A DNA stretch of 64,000 nucleotides from Aliivibrio sp. S4MY1 (GTDB lineage Bacteria; Pseudomonadota; Gammaproteobacteria; Enterobacterales; Vibrionaceae). The notes beneath the pieces were generated by a model, which was not told the DNA's origin, made no database searches, and saw only the letters and a program-made list of their open reading frames with translations. The stretch lies in contig NZ_JARACP010000009.1 in the NCBI RefSeq assembly GCF_028765545.1, positions 1 through 64,000 on the forward strand. Direction: 5' to 3'. Made by a program: the position numbers and the translations under genes. Positions 19,844 to 29,554 of the stretch are shown piece by piece (the stretch's first letter is position 1; each line of letters begins with the position of its first letter).

Positions 19844-20575
19844 TCAATCTTGATCCATTGGATGTAAGAACTCTTTAAATTTTTCATGCTCATAAATATC
19901 ATCTTCTTTCTCAACCTCATAAAAATGACCATTTGGATAGAATTCTTTTAAAGTATTAAAAATATCATCTACATTTTCTTTATTACAAAAAAAGCCCATT
20001 CTAGAGGCTGATATTTTTCCATTAGGTATTACTGATATATAACTCACATCCGAAGCTTTAATTAATACCGTTTCATCAAAATACAACGTTTCAAACAGCA
20101 TAGGTTTTAATCTAAAGTTAACCAATTTAAATGAAAGTAACGCACTGGCCCCTACTCCAATGAACGCCATAGGGCCAACAAAAACAACGGCAATCAAACA
20201 TACAACGACACCCACTCGACCTATCATTCGTATGCATTGATAAGCGTACTCAGGCACCACATCTGCTTGCTCGGTTACTATTCCGTTTTTAGTGAACTTG
20301 TAAAGCCGTTTTATATCGGCGGATGCAAAAAAAATTAAAAATAGTGTCATTATGGTCCCACCACCACCAAATATAATGGCTTCACCTGCGTCTATTCCAT
20401 CATCACTAAAATCATATAAAAACCAAAGCATCACACTGAAAAAACCAGCAGCCGCAAAATACCCTAAATATTGATGCTCTATGGTTTCATACTCATAAAG
20501 CACTTCTTCGTTGTATAAGGCCATTCTCATGGTTTCTATTTTGTCTTTATTGTCTATATCTTTATGAGTTAGCAT
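19844..20575 (-). CDS. TsiV2-like T6SS immunity protein, first paralogue (cognate candidate)
   Basis: 243 residues. It overlaps the 3' end of the vasX-like gene by 14 bp, so it is translationally linked and the best candidate for the cognate immunity protein. Hydrophobic segments are at about 39-55, 68-84, 119-135 (VGVVVCLIAVVFVGPMAFIG) and just after. The soluble C-terminus carries FETLYFDE and MGFFCNKENV. V. cholerae TsiV2 (VCA0021) is a membrane protein of similar size directly after vasX. That parallel in order and length, more than sequence I can compare, supports the call. Confidence 0.75.
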   Translation of the reverse strand: MLTHKDIDNKDKIETMRMALYNEEVLYEYETIEHQYLGYFAAAGFFSVMLWFLYDFSDDGIDAGEAIIFGGGGTIMTLFLIFFASADIKRLYKFTKNGIVTEQADVVPEYAYQCIRMIGRVGVVVCLIAVVFVGPMAFIGVGASALLSFKLVNFRLKPMLFETLYFDETVLIKASDVSYISVIPNGKISASRMGFFCNKENVDDIFNTLKEFYPNGHFYEVEKEDDIYEHEKFKEFLHPMDQD

Positions 20576-23500
20576 TATTTAACCTCACAATCTCCATACC
20601 TAAGTTTTCTTTTTTTGAATAATCATTAAATGAAGTAACCTTATTTACATTTAGCTTTATATCCCCGCTACCACCTTGAAAACCTGAATAAGAAATAACA
20701 TGAGGTGTTCTATTGGCTAAAACATCTAAACAAATGATTATATTAGAAATATCTTCTGAATGGTTTCGTTCAACTTTCATTTCATAACAATTATTATTTA
20801 CTTTCGTAAAATTGACTTCTACTTCTGATTGACTCATCTCTTTATTTCCAATGAAATTATAATGTTTTATTGCTTTTTTAGATGCGCTTTTAATCACTTT
20901 AATTCCAAACCATTTATCGGATAAGTAATCAGGTAAATCAATTGTTAATGTCCATTGTTTGTCTGAATCAGAGCTTGACTGATACGTTCTAAGTATTCCA
21001 GTGTCTATCTGGGCAACAGGTTTATTTAATATGTTTTGCAAGTTAACTAGCTCTATTTCTGGTGCCCACTTAGCCGTCTTTACTCCCCATATGGACTGTA
21101 CTAACCACAACTCCATATCGGTTCGTTTAAACATATTAATGAATACCGTTGCTGCAATATAAGCAATACCAAATACACTTAACCAAATAACCATCCAAGG
21201 AGCAAAAATCGCGCCTATTGACCCATTCATAAAACATGAAATTAGCTGAACAGAAAAGACTACTACTTGCCCGCCTAATGCGAATAATTTAAGTTTCTCA
21301 GCTATTCTTTCTTCTTTTGACAAAAGAGAGTTGTCTAATCGCTTATAGACATAATAAATTTCAGACACACTGGCGATTAATCCAGTAACAGCTACTAATC
21401 GAGTTAGATTAACGAATTTAGTAATGAGTTTTTTATTTGTTTTTAAAGCTTGCTTTCTTCTTTCATTCAATAAATCTTTATCTTTCATCACTTCAGCCCA
21501 TGCCGCATCTCTTGATACCAAGGCGCAGGCATTGACTGTCCAAGAAGCCGTATAAACAACCTCTGCGGCAACTGATTTATATTCCTCTGTCGTCTTACTC
21601 TCTTGGTTTCTTTGAAGTAAATTTGAAAAAACGGTTATTGAGTTCCAAATGTTTAATGCTGCAACAACCCCATTCCAACTTGCTGAGCCTTTCCACTTCC
21701 TTTCCGAAAAACTAACAAGATCTGCCTTTGTATTCTTATATGCAGCCCAACTCTCTGCTACGCCTTTGCTGATTGCTCCTTTTACGTTTAACATTGAGCC
21801 GTTTTGTGAAACCTTAAGCATTTGAGGCATGTTCTCTGAAATAAATTCAGACGTTTTTTGTACTAGCACGGCAGCAAATTGTTCTTTCCGAATAATCGCA
21901 GCCATTGTTTTACTGTTAGATAATAAAAACTGATCATATTTTTTATTAAATGCCGCCAGTTCTTTAGGGTAATTAGGGTTTACAGAAACAATAAAACTGC
22001 TATCTGCTAGATTTTCCATGATGAGAACTCTGAAGCGAGCCATAAAGCTAAGTGCACTGAATTGATTTGTACGAGGTTGAATTGCATTGAGCATCTCCAT
22101 CGAAGGTCGAAATTGCAGTATCGGATTGGCTTTATTACTTGCAATAAATGCAGCAAACACGACTTTAATATCGATATGAAGTAGCTTGTACCAATCAGAA
22201 TCTTGAATTCTTACGTCACCTGTTAATGTATCGAATTCTGATAATCGAGTATGCAGTGCGATCATGTCACTAGGACTGCTCATATTAAGTCCAGCGCCAC
22301 CTTCAGAGTAAATGGTTAACTCATCCACCACTTCTTTGGAATAGGCAAATGGGGCTAGTGCTAATAAATTATTTGGTTTACTCAGATCTAACATTTTTTC
22401 TAGGTAATGCTTAATCTCAGGAACATTAAAGCCTGATTGAACAAGCTCTACGGTTATTGGTGAAAATAGTTCGGATAAATAGCGTTGACCAACCTCTGTT
22501 TGGTTATCAATCCCGAAATACATAGGATCGATACCCATCTGTTCAATGGCATCGGTTACCTCTTTATGTTGATAAACTAACTTACTATTTAATGTTTCTA
22601 CTTCTGATAATTTATCGTATTGTTCAAATAGGTATTCGTTTAATTCATTCCATCGAATTTCATCAAAATTTCGATATTGCCTTTTCCACTGAGAAGTATG
22701 TTCCTTTTTGATTTCAAAATTAAACCGCTCTTTTATGGTTTGTTTTTTCGCTTCTAACGCCTTATACCATGAGGTATTTTCTACCCCTTCGCCGACATGA
22801 TATTCATAAGATGCTGAAGATTGTTGGACATTTTGCTCTTGGTATAAATACTCATTGATCTCTATTTCTAGCTTTAACCGTTCAATTGGATCTGATTTAA
22901 TATGTTCAGGAAGTTGATCATCACTAAATGTTACCCTTGCTAAAGATCGTGTTAATTCAGCCATTTGAGCTTTGTACTCATCCTCCTCTGTTCCTTGTAG
23001 TTCAACAATACGCACGTATGTTTCTGACAACTTAAAAAACAGATCCGTTATATCTGCCAACTGATCATCCAGTGCAATATACAAAGCGCTGTTCTTTTCT
23101 AATAAATCGCATTGATAATCGGTTTCTAATACGGGTTTCTTATAAGTAGCGAGATGAAACTCATCATCAGAAGAATCATCGGCTTTTAATGGTGAACATG
23201 TTTTTTCAAACAAGATATCGGAGGGCTTTGGCGTACCAATATCAGCAACGGCATGGACAAAATCACGCATGCCACCACCGTGTTCTATCTCTAATATGTT
23301 TGAATAGGTTTTTAAGTCGACAGTTCGCATCCATTCGTTTCGACACTGAGTATTTGATCGCATGTGCTCACATAAGCGCCATGTCCAACGTTGGTGAGAA
23401 AATGATATGGTTAATGTGTCATTCTTAGAGTAAGACAAACAGCTTTTAGCCTCTCCTGCTTGACCTCTCTCTTCTGGTGCTTTGTCGGCTTCATCTGAGC

Positions 23501-23816
23501 CCCAATCAATCTTAATGAATTGAGTACCTTTCACCTGATATTCATGAAAGGTTTTATCTCTATTGCTATAAACGTAAAGCCAGCCATCTCTTAATTGTCT
23601 TAATGTATATTTTGAATGAGCAACATCAAAAAAGCCGTGACCTTTATGGGTATCAAGTAATGGGTGTATCTGCTCTTTCTCTTCATCATCCATATCATCA
23701 ATCGCATAACGAACCGGAATAATGTCAATAACGCCAAACTTTACAGGGCAAGCTCCTACCGGGTTTTTCGCATCTTTTTTACTGCCACACATGGCGGCAT
23801 TGTTTGCTTCGCTCAT
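20562..23816 (-). CDS. VasX-like T6SS pore-forming effector
   Basis: 1084 residues, essentially the length of V. cholerae VasX (about 1085). The N-terminus, with CPVKFGVIDIIPVRYAIDD and RQLRDGWLYVYSNRDKTFHEY, is the VasX N-terminal region that binds the DUF4123 chaperone and VgrG for delivery. A long helical middle follows. Near the C-terminus are three hydrophobic segments (about 800-830, 845-865 and 868-895), the likely colicin-like pore-forming part, then a soluble beta-rich tail. VasX is delivered by the T6SS, inserts in target inner membranes and dissipates membrane potential. The start overlaps the chaperone stop (ATGA), and the stop overlaps the first immunity gene. Confidence 0.85.
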   Translation of the reverse strand: MSEANNAAMCGSKKDAKNPVGACPVKFGVIDIIPVRYAIDDMDDEEKEQIHPLLDTHKGHGFFDVAHSKYTLRQLRDGWLYVYSNRDKTFHEYQVKGTQFIKIDWGSDEADKAPEERGQAGEAKSCLSYSKNDTLTISFSHQRWTWRLCEHMRSNTQCRNEWMRTVDLKTYSNILEIEHGGGMRDFVHAVADIGTPKPSDILFEKTCSPLKADDSSDDEFHLATYKKPVLETDYQCDLLEKNSALYIALDDQLADITDLFFKLSETYVRIVELQGTEEDEYKAQMAELTRSLARVTFSDDQLPEHIKSDPIERLKLEIEINEYLYQEQNVQQSSASYEYHVGEGVENTSWYKALEAKKQTIKERFNFEIKKEHTSQWKRQYRNFDEIRWNELNEYLFEQYDKLSEVETLNSKLVYQHKEVTDAIEQMGIDPMYFGIDNQTEVGQRYLSELFSPITVELVQSGFNVPEIKHYLEKMLDLSKPNNLLALAPFAYSKEVVDELTIYSEGGAGLNMSSPSDMIALHTRLSEFDTLTGDVRIQDSDWYKLLHIDIKVVFAAFIASNKANPILQFRPSMEMLNAIQPRTNQFSALSFMARFRVLIMENLADSSFIVSVNPNYPKELAAFNKKYDQFLLSNSKTMAAIIRKEQFAAVLVQKTSEFISENMPQMLKVSQNGSMLNVKGAISKGVAESWAAYKNTKADLVSFSERKWKGSASWNGVVAALNIWNSITVFSNLLQRNQESKTTEEYKSVAAEVVYTASWTVNACALVSRDAAWAEVMKDKDLLNERRKQALKTNKKLITKFVNLTRLVAVTGLIASVSEIYYVYKRLDNSLLSKEERIAEKLKLFALGGQVVVFSVQLISCFMNGSIGAIFAPWMVIWLSVFGIAYIAATVFINMFKRTDMELWLVQSIWGVKTAKWAPEIELVNLQNILNKPVAQIDTGILRTYQSSSDSDKQWTLTIDLPDYLSDKWFGIKVIKSASKKAIKHYNFIGNKEMSQSEVEVNFTKVNNNCYEMKVERNHSEDISNIIICLDVLANRTPHVISYSGFQGGSGDIKLNVNKVTSFNDYSKKENLGMEIVRLNNANS

Positions 23817-24667
23817 TCTTGTAAATCCTTTTGCATAGAGTGACGATATTGATAGGCCAAATCCGCCGCTTGTTTAATTCTTTGTTCTGGGGTTTGCTGC
23901 GATGTTTGATAGATCAATTCTGTGATTTTCGGGTATTTATCGGTTGTGATCGCTTCTTTTCCTAAATATCCCATCACATTCATAAAGAAGCAGACTTCAG
24001 TCTCATTTTGAAACCCTCTGCTGTAAGCGGCATCGAACCAATACTGAATCCATTTTTGTTTATCTATCACGCCCTCTAGACAATGTGGGAAGAAATATTC
24101 CACATGATTAAGTACATAGGCATAGGCATTTTCTGTCGCTAACTCTCCTAACGCTTGCCATTGTTCATCCGTTAAACGATAAGGTTTGATGCTTTTCATC
24201 TCAGTGCAAGGCGATAAGTAATGCGCCCATCCCTTTTTATATGGAAGCCAAACTTCATCAATGTGTTGCCAATACCAATCAGTTCCTGTCGAGAATAAAA
24301 CATTGGCGCACCCTGAATGTGCTGATTTTAATATAATGGATGAACCATAAGGCGATTGAACCTTAATCACACTTCTTAAATGCTCTGCAAGGCTTTCTAG
24401 TTCTAATGGTGAACTGAATAAGAAACCGTCTAGCTGATCAAGTTGGCTTTCAAACCATTGTGCAATAACAGGCGTTGCTTTTACCAAATAAGGAGAGACT
24501 GATATCATGTCATCCCAAGGCTCATACAAATACAGTGGTTCTTGCTCTACTGCTGTATCTAATCGATATAGCTGTTTTAATACGTCGCCTTCCTGACTTG
24601 TATCTATCATCAAATAGAAAGAGGAGAAATCATCAATATTCAGAGAATCAAAGCACTCTGTTTCCAT
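23813..24667 (-). CDS. DUF4123 T6SS adaptor/chaperone (VasW/TecT-like)
   Basis: 284 residues. DUF4123 features are FYLMIDTSQEGDVLKQLYRL near the N-terminus (a beta strand leading to Q-x-L-Y), then EPWDDMISVSPYLVKATP, FSSPLELESLAEHLRSVIKV and, later, RLTDEQWQALGE. These proteins load effectors onto VgrG and are encoded between the two. I chose ATG 24667 because it overlaps the vgrG stop (TAATG); an extension to 24694 would lie inside vgrG. In V. cholerae the equivalent is VasW (VCA0019). It probably acts in the cytoplasm before secretion. Confidence 0.85.
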   Translation of the reverse strand: METECFDSLNIDDFSSFYLMIDTSQEGDVLKQLYRLDTAVEQEPLYLYEPWDDMISVSPYLVKATPVIAQWFESQLDQLDGFLFSSPLELESLAEHLRSVIKVQSPYGSSIILKSAHSGCANVLFSTGTDWYWQHIDEVWLPYKKGWAHYLSPCTEMKSIKPYRLTDEQWQALGELATENAYAYVLNHVEYFFPHCLEGVIDKQKWIQYWFDAAYSRGFQNETEVCFFMNVMGYLGKEAITTDKYPKITELIYQTSQQTPEQRIKQAADLAYQYRHSMQKDLQE

Positions 24668-26730
24668 TACTCTTGCCCCTGATCTTGCTCGCATTCCTCG
24701 CAGATTGGATCCAATGTTTTTAATGCCTCGATCTGACGAATGGCGTGAATTTTACTTCTTGTGTATTCAGAGACCGTTGCGCTTTCAGCCACACTGCCTG
24801 CCATTTCACTCTGCTTCATGATTGGTTGGGTTGCTGTAATACCTGCATACCCACTGCCGCTTCCTGCACTTCCGCCTTTATTTAAGTCAATGGCAGCACC
24901 AAGTAGATGAATACCACCTGAATCTAGCTTCATTGTGCTACTGCCAGTGGTGATGGTCAGTTCACTACCGGCATCAAGGACTGCTTTATTACCCACCTTA
25001 ATGTGTAACTCGGTGCCTATTTGTTCAAGCCGACTTCCTTGGATTTTTTGTTGAACAGAGCCTGATACTTGCTGGTGTGCGTCACCTTTAATTGAACTTA
25101 AATTATCTGATTGCACGGTTAAGTGATTATCTTTGGTGACTTGATGAAATTGATCATGATGCACAACAGAGTGATCATCATTAAATATCTCGCTAGTACG
25201 GTTGTTTTGAATTTGGCTATCCATGTCTTTCGCTGCATGAATATAGATCTGCTCTGACGCTTTTTTATCCTCAAAGCGCAACTCATTAAAATTATCCGCA
25301 CCAATTGAGCTTGATGTTTTAAATGTACTGCGTGTTTTATGCTCTGGCAGTGTATATGGTGGTTTATTATCCCCGTTATACAGTGAACCTGTGATGATGG
25401 GTTTATCGGGATCCCCCTGAATGAAGCTAACGATCACTTCGTGTCCTATTCTTGGCAATACAAACTGACCGTATTGATTACCAGCCCATCCTTGTGAAGT
25501 ACGAAGCCAACAACTGGTTTTCTCATCGGCTTGGCCATTTCTGTCCCAATGAAATTGAACTTTGACTCGTCCATGTTCATCACAATAGATCTCTTCACTC
25601 TCAGGGCCTGTGACTATTGCAGTATCAATATTATAAATATGAGGTTTCTCTATTTTTGCTAAACGATAAGGGACTGACCAAGGAATACATTGAAAACGAG
25701 ATTCAAAATGAGAAGTTCCCTCTGCCAGTTCTTCTAACACTTGCGGTTGTCTACCTTCGTAATTAACCGAAGTAATTAACCAATTGGTATTCCACTCTTC
25801 TATCGGATGGTTTGATATGGGTTGAAAATACCCTGGTGTTAATTGCGGACTGTCGCTCTCTCCACGTAATATGGTTTGATTAGTACGTTTACTTTCAAGA
25901 TAAAGGTTGGCTTGTTCTAAAGCTTGATAATCGTAATGCTCTAACGCCTCTTCACTGGCGGTGTTTTCTTTCTGCTCAGAACTTTTTTCTGCTTTGATTA
26001 TTTGCTTTGGTTGATGAAAAGCATAATCTTTTATTGAATATTTACCAGTTTGAATGTTCTGTTCTTTAGCCAGTGAATAAATCACATCGCTCTCTTGTGC
26101 CATGCCATTTTCAGGCATAAATTCAAGTTCAGGAAGGTTTGTGTGGGTTTCTTTGCCATCAGAAATAATTAATTTGGATTGCGATTCTGTATGTTCAAAA
26201 TAAGAAATTAATCCTTCTTCAGCCATTAAACGTTGCACAAATTGCGCATCAGTTTCACCATATTGCACACAATAATCTCGGTTCTCATGAGCATAATGAA
26301 GTTCAATTTCATAATGATGATTTAAAATTCCGGCTTTAGAATACATTTCAGAAATAATATCGTGTACTGGCTTGTGTTGAAAAATCTGATAATTATGTCG
26401 AAGTGATAACAAAGAAAATACAGGAACTAATGACAGTCGATACGTACTAAATCGAAATGATGTATTAATCTGCTCCATAGATTGAATCACACCATGAACA
26501 AACCGAGTATTAGCGTCACTATTCGCATTATCCCCATTAATACTTAATCGAGCAGGCAGCTGTAGCCACTCTTCTAAAATAAGATCTGGCTCCTCGCAAA
26601 TGAAGGTAATATCAAACTGGTAGCCTTCACCTATTTTTTCGTCACCAGTAAATTCATAGACTTGAAGCGGCATATCTACCGTTGTTACATCCAAATCAAA
26701 CTTTGATTGATTAGCATCCTGCATGGTCAA
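24667..26730 (-). CDS. vgrG: T6SS spike protein VgrG
   Basis: 687 residues with no extra effector domain. The gp27-like part (about 1-370) includes FVHGVIQSMEQINTSFRFSTYRLSLVP and VQYGETDAQFVQRLMAEEGL. The gp5-like OB fold (about 385-470) holds the family signature DEHGRVKVQFHWDR and LPRIGHEVIVSFIQGDPDKP. A beta-helix of repeated short segments follows, rich in HxQ/VxxDN motifs. The trimer caps the Hcp tube and carries VasX through the chaperone encoded next. No structural T6SS genes (vipA/B, clpV, vasK) are in the window, so this is an orphan auxiliary cluster served by an apparatus encoded elsewhere. Confidence 0.95.
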   Translation of the reverse strand: MTMQDANQSKFDLDVTTVDMPLQVYEFTGDEKIGEGYQFDITFICEEPDLILEEWLQLPARLSINGDNANSDANTRFVHGVIQSMEQINTSFRFSTYRLSLVPVFSLLSLRHNYQIFQHKPVHDIISEMYSKAGILNHHYEIELHYAHENRDYCVQYGETDAQFVQRLMAEEGLISYFEHTESQSKLIISDGKETHTNLPELEFMPENGMAQESDVIYSLAKEQNIQTGKYSIKDYAFHQPKQIIKAEKSSEQKENTASEEALEHYDYQALEQANLYLESKRTNQTILRGESDSPQLTPGYFQPISNHPIEEWNTNWLITSVNYEGRQPQVLEELAEGTSHFESRFQCIPWSVPYRLAKIEKPHIYNIDTAIVTGPESEEIYCDEHGRVKVQFHWDRNGQADEKTSCWLRTSQGWAGNQYGQFVLPRIGHEVIVSFIQGDPDKPIITGSLYNGDNKPPYTLPEHKTRSTFKTSSSIGADNFNELRFEDKKASEQIYIHAAKDMDSQIQNNRTSEIFNDDHSVVHHDQFHQVTKDNHLTVQSDNLSSIKGDAHQQVSGSVQQKIQGSRLEQIGTELHIKVGNKAVLDAGSELTITTGSSTMKLDSGGIHLLGAAIDLNKGGSAGSGSGYAGITATQPIMKQSEMAGSVAESATVSEYTRSKIHAIRQIEALKTLDPICEECEQDQGQE

Positions 26731-26937
26731 CTCAGCCCTTAATTAACAGATTAATCAGTTACTTAGTAAAATTCACACTGAATGATATCAAGTTAATATT
26801 TAGTTTCTAATTTGATGAATAAATATGCGATCAACGACACTTCCACGCTTGAAAATCAATCAAACTAAAATTCATGCCAAAATTATTAGTCACTAATACC
26901 ATTTAAAAAATCAACCAACGTTCAAAATCAATAGACA

Positions 26938-26968
26938 TAAAAAAAGCCCAATTGCTTGAGCTTTAAAT
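26938..26968 (-). terminator. Terminator after hutZ
   Basis: On the minus strand AAAGCTCAAG and the partly complementary TTGGGCTTT form a hairpin with one mismatch, followed by T7. The rest of the 26731-26996 gap shows no gene. Confidence 0.6.
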
Positions 26969-26996
26969 CTATTGACGATGTATAAAAAACAATTCG

Positions 26997-27524
26997 TTAT
27001 GCGGTTCTTTTCTTATGACCTTCATCTAGATGGACAAAATCGACAAGATCATCACCACTCACTTGAAACGCTTGACCAAATCCTTTTACGAACAATCCTT
27101 GAATTGGCTTTAAACGAAACATTTTAAAATCTTCTAACGAACTCAAGCCGTCGATAATGTCGCCAAAGCGTTGTTTCATTTCATCAACCGCAAGTTGCCA
27201 ATTGGCTTCTTCTCTATCAATTAAAATCGCCGTCGCATCAAACGTTAATCTTTTACGAGCAAACAGTTGTTTCGATGAATCTTCATCTTCGACAAGCATT
27301 AACGACACATCAGGGTTTTGTAGCAGATTTCTTGCATGACGTGCTATCTCTGAGATCAGCACATAGTAACCATCTTCTAATAACACAAAAGGAGCGTAGC
27401 TTACGTTTGGCTTTCCTTCGCAATCGACTGTTGCTAATTGAAGGGTTTTACGTGAATCACGAAACTCTTGAATTTCAGGACCAAGACGATTTTGTAATCT
27501 TTCCTGCTTAACATTTGAATTCAT
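26997..27524 (-). CDS. hutZ: Heme utilisation protein HutZ (heme-degrading, split-barrel fold)
   Basis: 175 residues (V. cholerae HutZ 176). It has an FMN-binding-like split barrel of the pyridoxamine-phosphate-oxidase superfamily: RKTLQLATVDCEGKPNVSYAPFV, then DGYYVLISEIARHARNLLQNPDVSLMLVEDE. The C-terminal HLDEGHKK includes the His that I recall as the heme ligand region. HutZ cleaves heme to release iron, receiving heme from HutX. AAGGA is upstream of the ATG. It is the last gene of hutW-hutX-hutZ. Confidence 0.93.
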   Translation of the reverse strand: MNSNVKQERLQNRLGPEIQEFRDSRKTLQLATVDCEGKPNVSYAPFVLLEDGYYVLISEIARHARNLLQNPDVSLMLVEDEDSSKQLFARKRLTFDATAILIDREEANWQLAVDEMKQRFGDIIDGLSSLEDFKMFRLKPIQGLFVKGFGQAFQVSGDDLVDFVHLDEGHKKRTA

Positions 27525-27576
27525 TTTTCTTTCCTTTTAAATTTGGTGCTGAGTTGTATGCTGAGCTGACTATTTT

Positions 27577-28113
27577 TTATTTATATTCTTGTTTTAAGAC
27601 AGTAAACGCTGCAACTTGTTCTGGAATAAGTTGACGCTTTTTATCTCGACCTAAATAGATCTTAAATACCGAGTGGCCTTCATGATTAAAGAAGCCAAAG
27701 TAATGGCTTTCAGTTCCTCTGAACGGCTTGCTAATCAGTGCGATATCCTGAATTAAATCTAATTTTAAGTGACCGTGTAACTGTCCTTCTCGCCCCATCA
27801 GATTATAATAACCATGCGCTATTTTCCCTTTTGGAAATGGGGCTTTAACTTCAAAGATAGAACCAAATGAATGTACGATGGTTGTTACATCACCAAAACC
27901 TACTAGCCCTTCTAAAATCTCTTGGGTTTTCTGGCCTGATACCATGGTCACCATCTCTTTAGGTAATGATTTAACCACTTCGACTTCACTAATAGACAGT
28001 TGCTTAGCTATATCACTTGGTAATAATGATGGGTCATTTTCTAATAATTCGATAACGTGTTTATTCACTGGAATACTCTTATTATATTGATTAAATTTAT
28101 GCAGCATGTTCAT
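27577..28113 (-). CDS. hutX: Cytosolic heme carrier HutX
   Basis: 178 residues, the HutX/HuvX family (ChuX-like fold). Conserved stretches are LPSDIAKQLSISEVEVVKSLP at the N-terminus, GDVTTIVHSFGSIFEVKAPFPKGK, and GYYNLMGREGQLHGHLKLD. HutX binds heme in the cytoplasm and hands it to HutZ. It overlaps the end of hutW by 17 bp; a second in-frame ATG at 28107 is equally possible. It belongs to the leftward heme operon under the Fur-controlled divergent promoter. Confidence 0.9.
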   Translation of the reverse strand: MNMLHKFNQYNKSIPVNKHVIELLENDPSLLPSDIAKQLSISEVEVVKSLPKEMVTMVSGQKTQEILEGLVGFGDVTTIVHSFGSIFEVKAPFPKGKIAHGYYNLMGREGQLHGHLKLDLIQDIALISKPFRGTESHYFGFFNHEGHSVFKIYLGRDKKRQLIPEQVAAFTVLKQEYK

Positions 28114-29473
28114 TAAAAACAGGCTGTTTGTTCGTCATTGATAAAGCAGATATCACACTTTGTGCTAAAGTCACTGCCCAAAATTCACCCGCTAGCGTTA
28201 AACTTAAATAATCGGCATTAACCTTAACTAATCCATTGTTTTGCCACTGTTTAAATAGCGGCATTAAGTATTGATAGACATCCTCTGATGTCTGCTGCAT
28301 TAATGCTTTTCTTGATAGAACACCACGATCAAACCCTGCTTTAATCATTGAGAATAATCCTGCTGAAGAAGCGGATTGTGTCATCATTGCAATCGGCATT
28401 TGTTGAGCGTTAATTGACTGAATATAGGCGTCTAACGTGCGATGTTGCATAATGCCTACACCGCCAAGATTACCACCAGCACCACACCCTACAGGCAATA
28501 CCTCTGCAGTGGTTTTAGCTAAACTGTTATAAATGCTTCTTTCACGATTACTGCGTGCCCAGTGGTTAACGCTCAAGCGATTCAGATGATGTTTGTTCAT
28601 AAACTCCACACCATATTTATACATATACGCTTTTTCTTCGGTTGATGCGGGTTGTGGCAGTTTACCTTTATCAATCATGCCTTTCATGGGTGTTCCTCCC
28701 ATTTCAATCAACTGATAAAGATCAACACCATGTGCATTTGTCTCTAAAAAATCATTAAGGTCTTGCTGCCAGATCTCTGCTGTTTGATAAGGAAGGCCAT
28801 AAAGTAAATCAACCACAATGGGGGCTTGCTCTGAATCACTCAATTCTTGAATACGACGTAATACATACTCTTTATCATCAAGCCTCTTGGCTGAGCGTCT
28901 TACTTTTGTATTAAAGCTCTGTACACCAAATGAAAAACGATTAAAGCCACCTTCTAATGACTTATCAAACATCTCTTCGTCAAAACGGTTAATTCGCCCT
29001 TCTAGCGTAATTTCACAATCAGGGGTTAATGGGAACTGAGAGCGAATGGCTTTACCCAATTGTTCAATTTGATCTGCAGTAAGATCCGTAGGCGTTCCAC
29101 CACCAATATATACCGCATGAAATGGCGCAGCTTGAGTCCAAGCGAGCTGCGCTTTCCATTTCAACTCAACTAATAAGGCATCAAAATATTCTTGTACTAG
29201 TTGCTTGCTTGAAGCGTGTTGAAAGAAATTGCAGTAAGTGCATCGCACACGACAAAAAGGAATATGTACATAGAGGCAACGATGCGTACTGATCTGTGTG
29301 GTTTCCGATGAAACGGAAGAAAAACGCTCATTAAACAAATCTGCCGAGATTGGTGTTGCGCCTCCCCCAGCATGAGCGGATGCTTTTCTTTGAAAGGCAT
29401 ACAGCAATGGCTCTGGTGTACTTTCACCGACAAGTGAAATAGGTAGCTGATTTAAGTCAATTTCTGTTCTCAT
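28097..29473 (-). CDS. hutW: Radical SAM heme-degradation enzyme HutW (ChuW-like)
   Basis: 458 residues. The radical SAM cluster motif CRVRCTYCNFF (CxxxCxxC) occurs at about residues 74-84 after YVHIPF, and VYIGGGTPTDL follows, as in the HemN-like subfamily. E. coli ChuW and V. cholerae HutW open the heme ring anaerobically by a radical methyltransferase mechanism. The first gene of hutW-hutX-hutZ, it complements the oxygen-using HutZ in low oxygen. A minus-strand promoter overlapping the Fur site precedes it. Confidence 0.9.
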   Translation of the reverse strand: MRTEIDLNQLPISLVGESTPEPLLYAFQRKASAHAGGGATPISADLFNERFSSVSSETTQISTHRCLYVHIPFCRVRCTYCNFFQHASSKQLVQEYFDALLVELKWKAQLAWTQAAPFHAVYIGGGTPTDLTADQIEQLGKAIRSQFPLTPDCEITLEGRINRFDEEMFDKSLEGGFNRFSFGVQSFNTKVRRSAKRLDDKEYVLRRIQELSDSEQAPIVVDLLYGLPYQTAEIWQQDLNDFLETNAHGVDLYQLIEMGGTPMKGMIDKGKLPQPASTEEKAYMYKYGVEFMNKHHLNRLSVNHWARSNRERSIYNSLAKTTAEVLPVGCGAGGNLGGVGIMQHRTLDAYIQSINAQQMPIAMMTQSASSAGLFSMIKAGFDRGVLSRKALMQQTSEDVYQYLMPLFKQWQNNGLVKVNADYLSLTLAGEFWAVTLAQSVISALSMTNKQPVFNEHAA

Positions 29474-29524
29474 GATTTCAATTCTTTTTAACTCGTTACT
29501 TCAAAGAGTTTTGCTTCTTTTTAT

Positions 29525-29554
29525 ATCATAAAGTATTTTCAAATGAGAATGCAA
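29525..29554 (-). promoter_or_regulatory. Promoter of hutWXZ
   Basis: On the minus strand a -35 TTGCAT (29549-29554) and a -10 TATGAT (29525-29530) are separated by 18 nt. The -35 lies inside the Fur-binding region. Confidence 0.6.

Larger units (their letters stand above)
19060..20575 (-). repeat. Tandem duplication of an immunity gene (unit about 759 bp)
   Basis: The two immunity genes start at 20575 and 19816 and stop at 19844 and 19085, a constant offset of 759 bp. The short spacer with ACAATTTCACATCAATCTTGA is copied too. Identity is very high at the 5' end and across the central core, and low in between. Confidence 0.8.
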
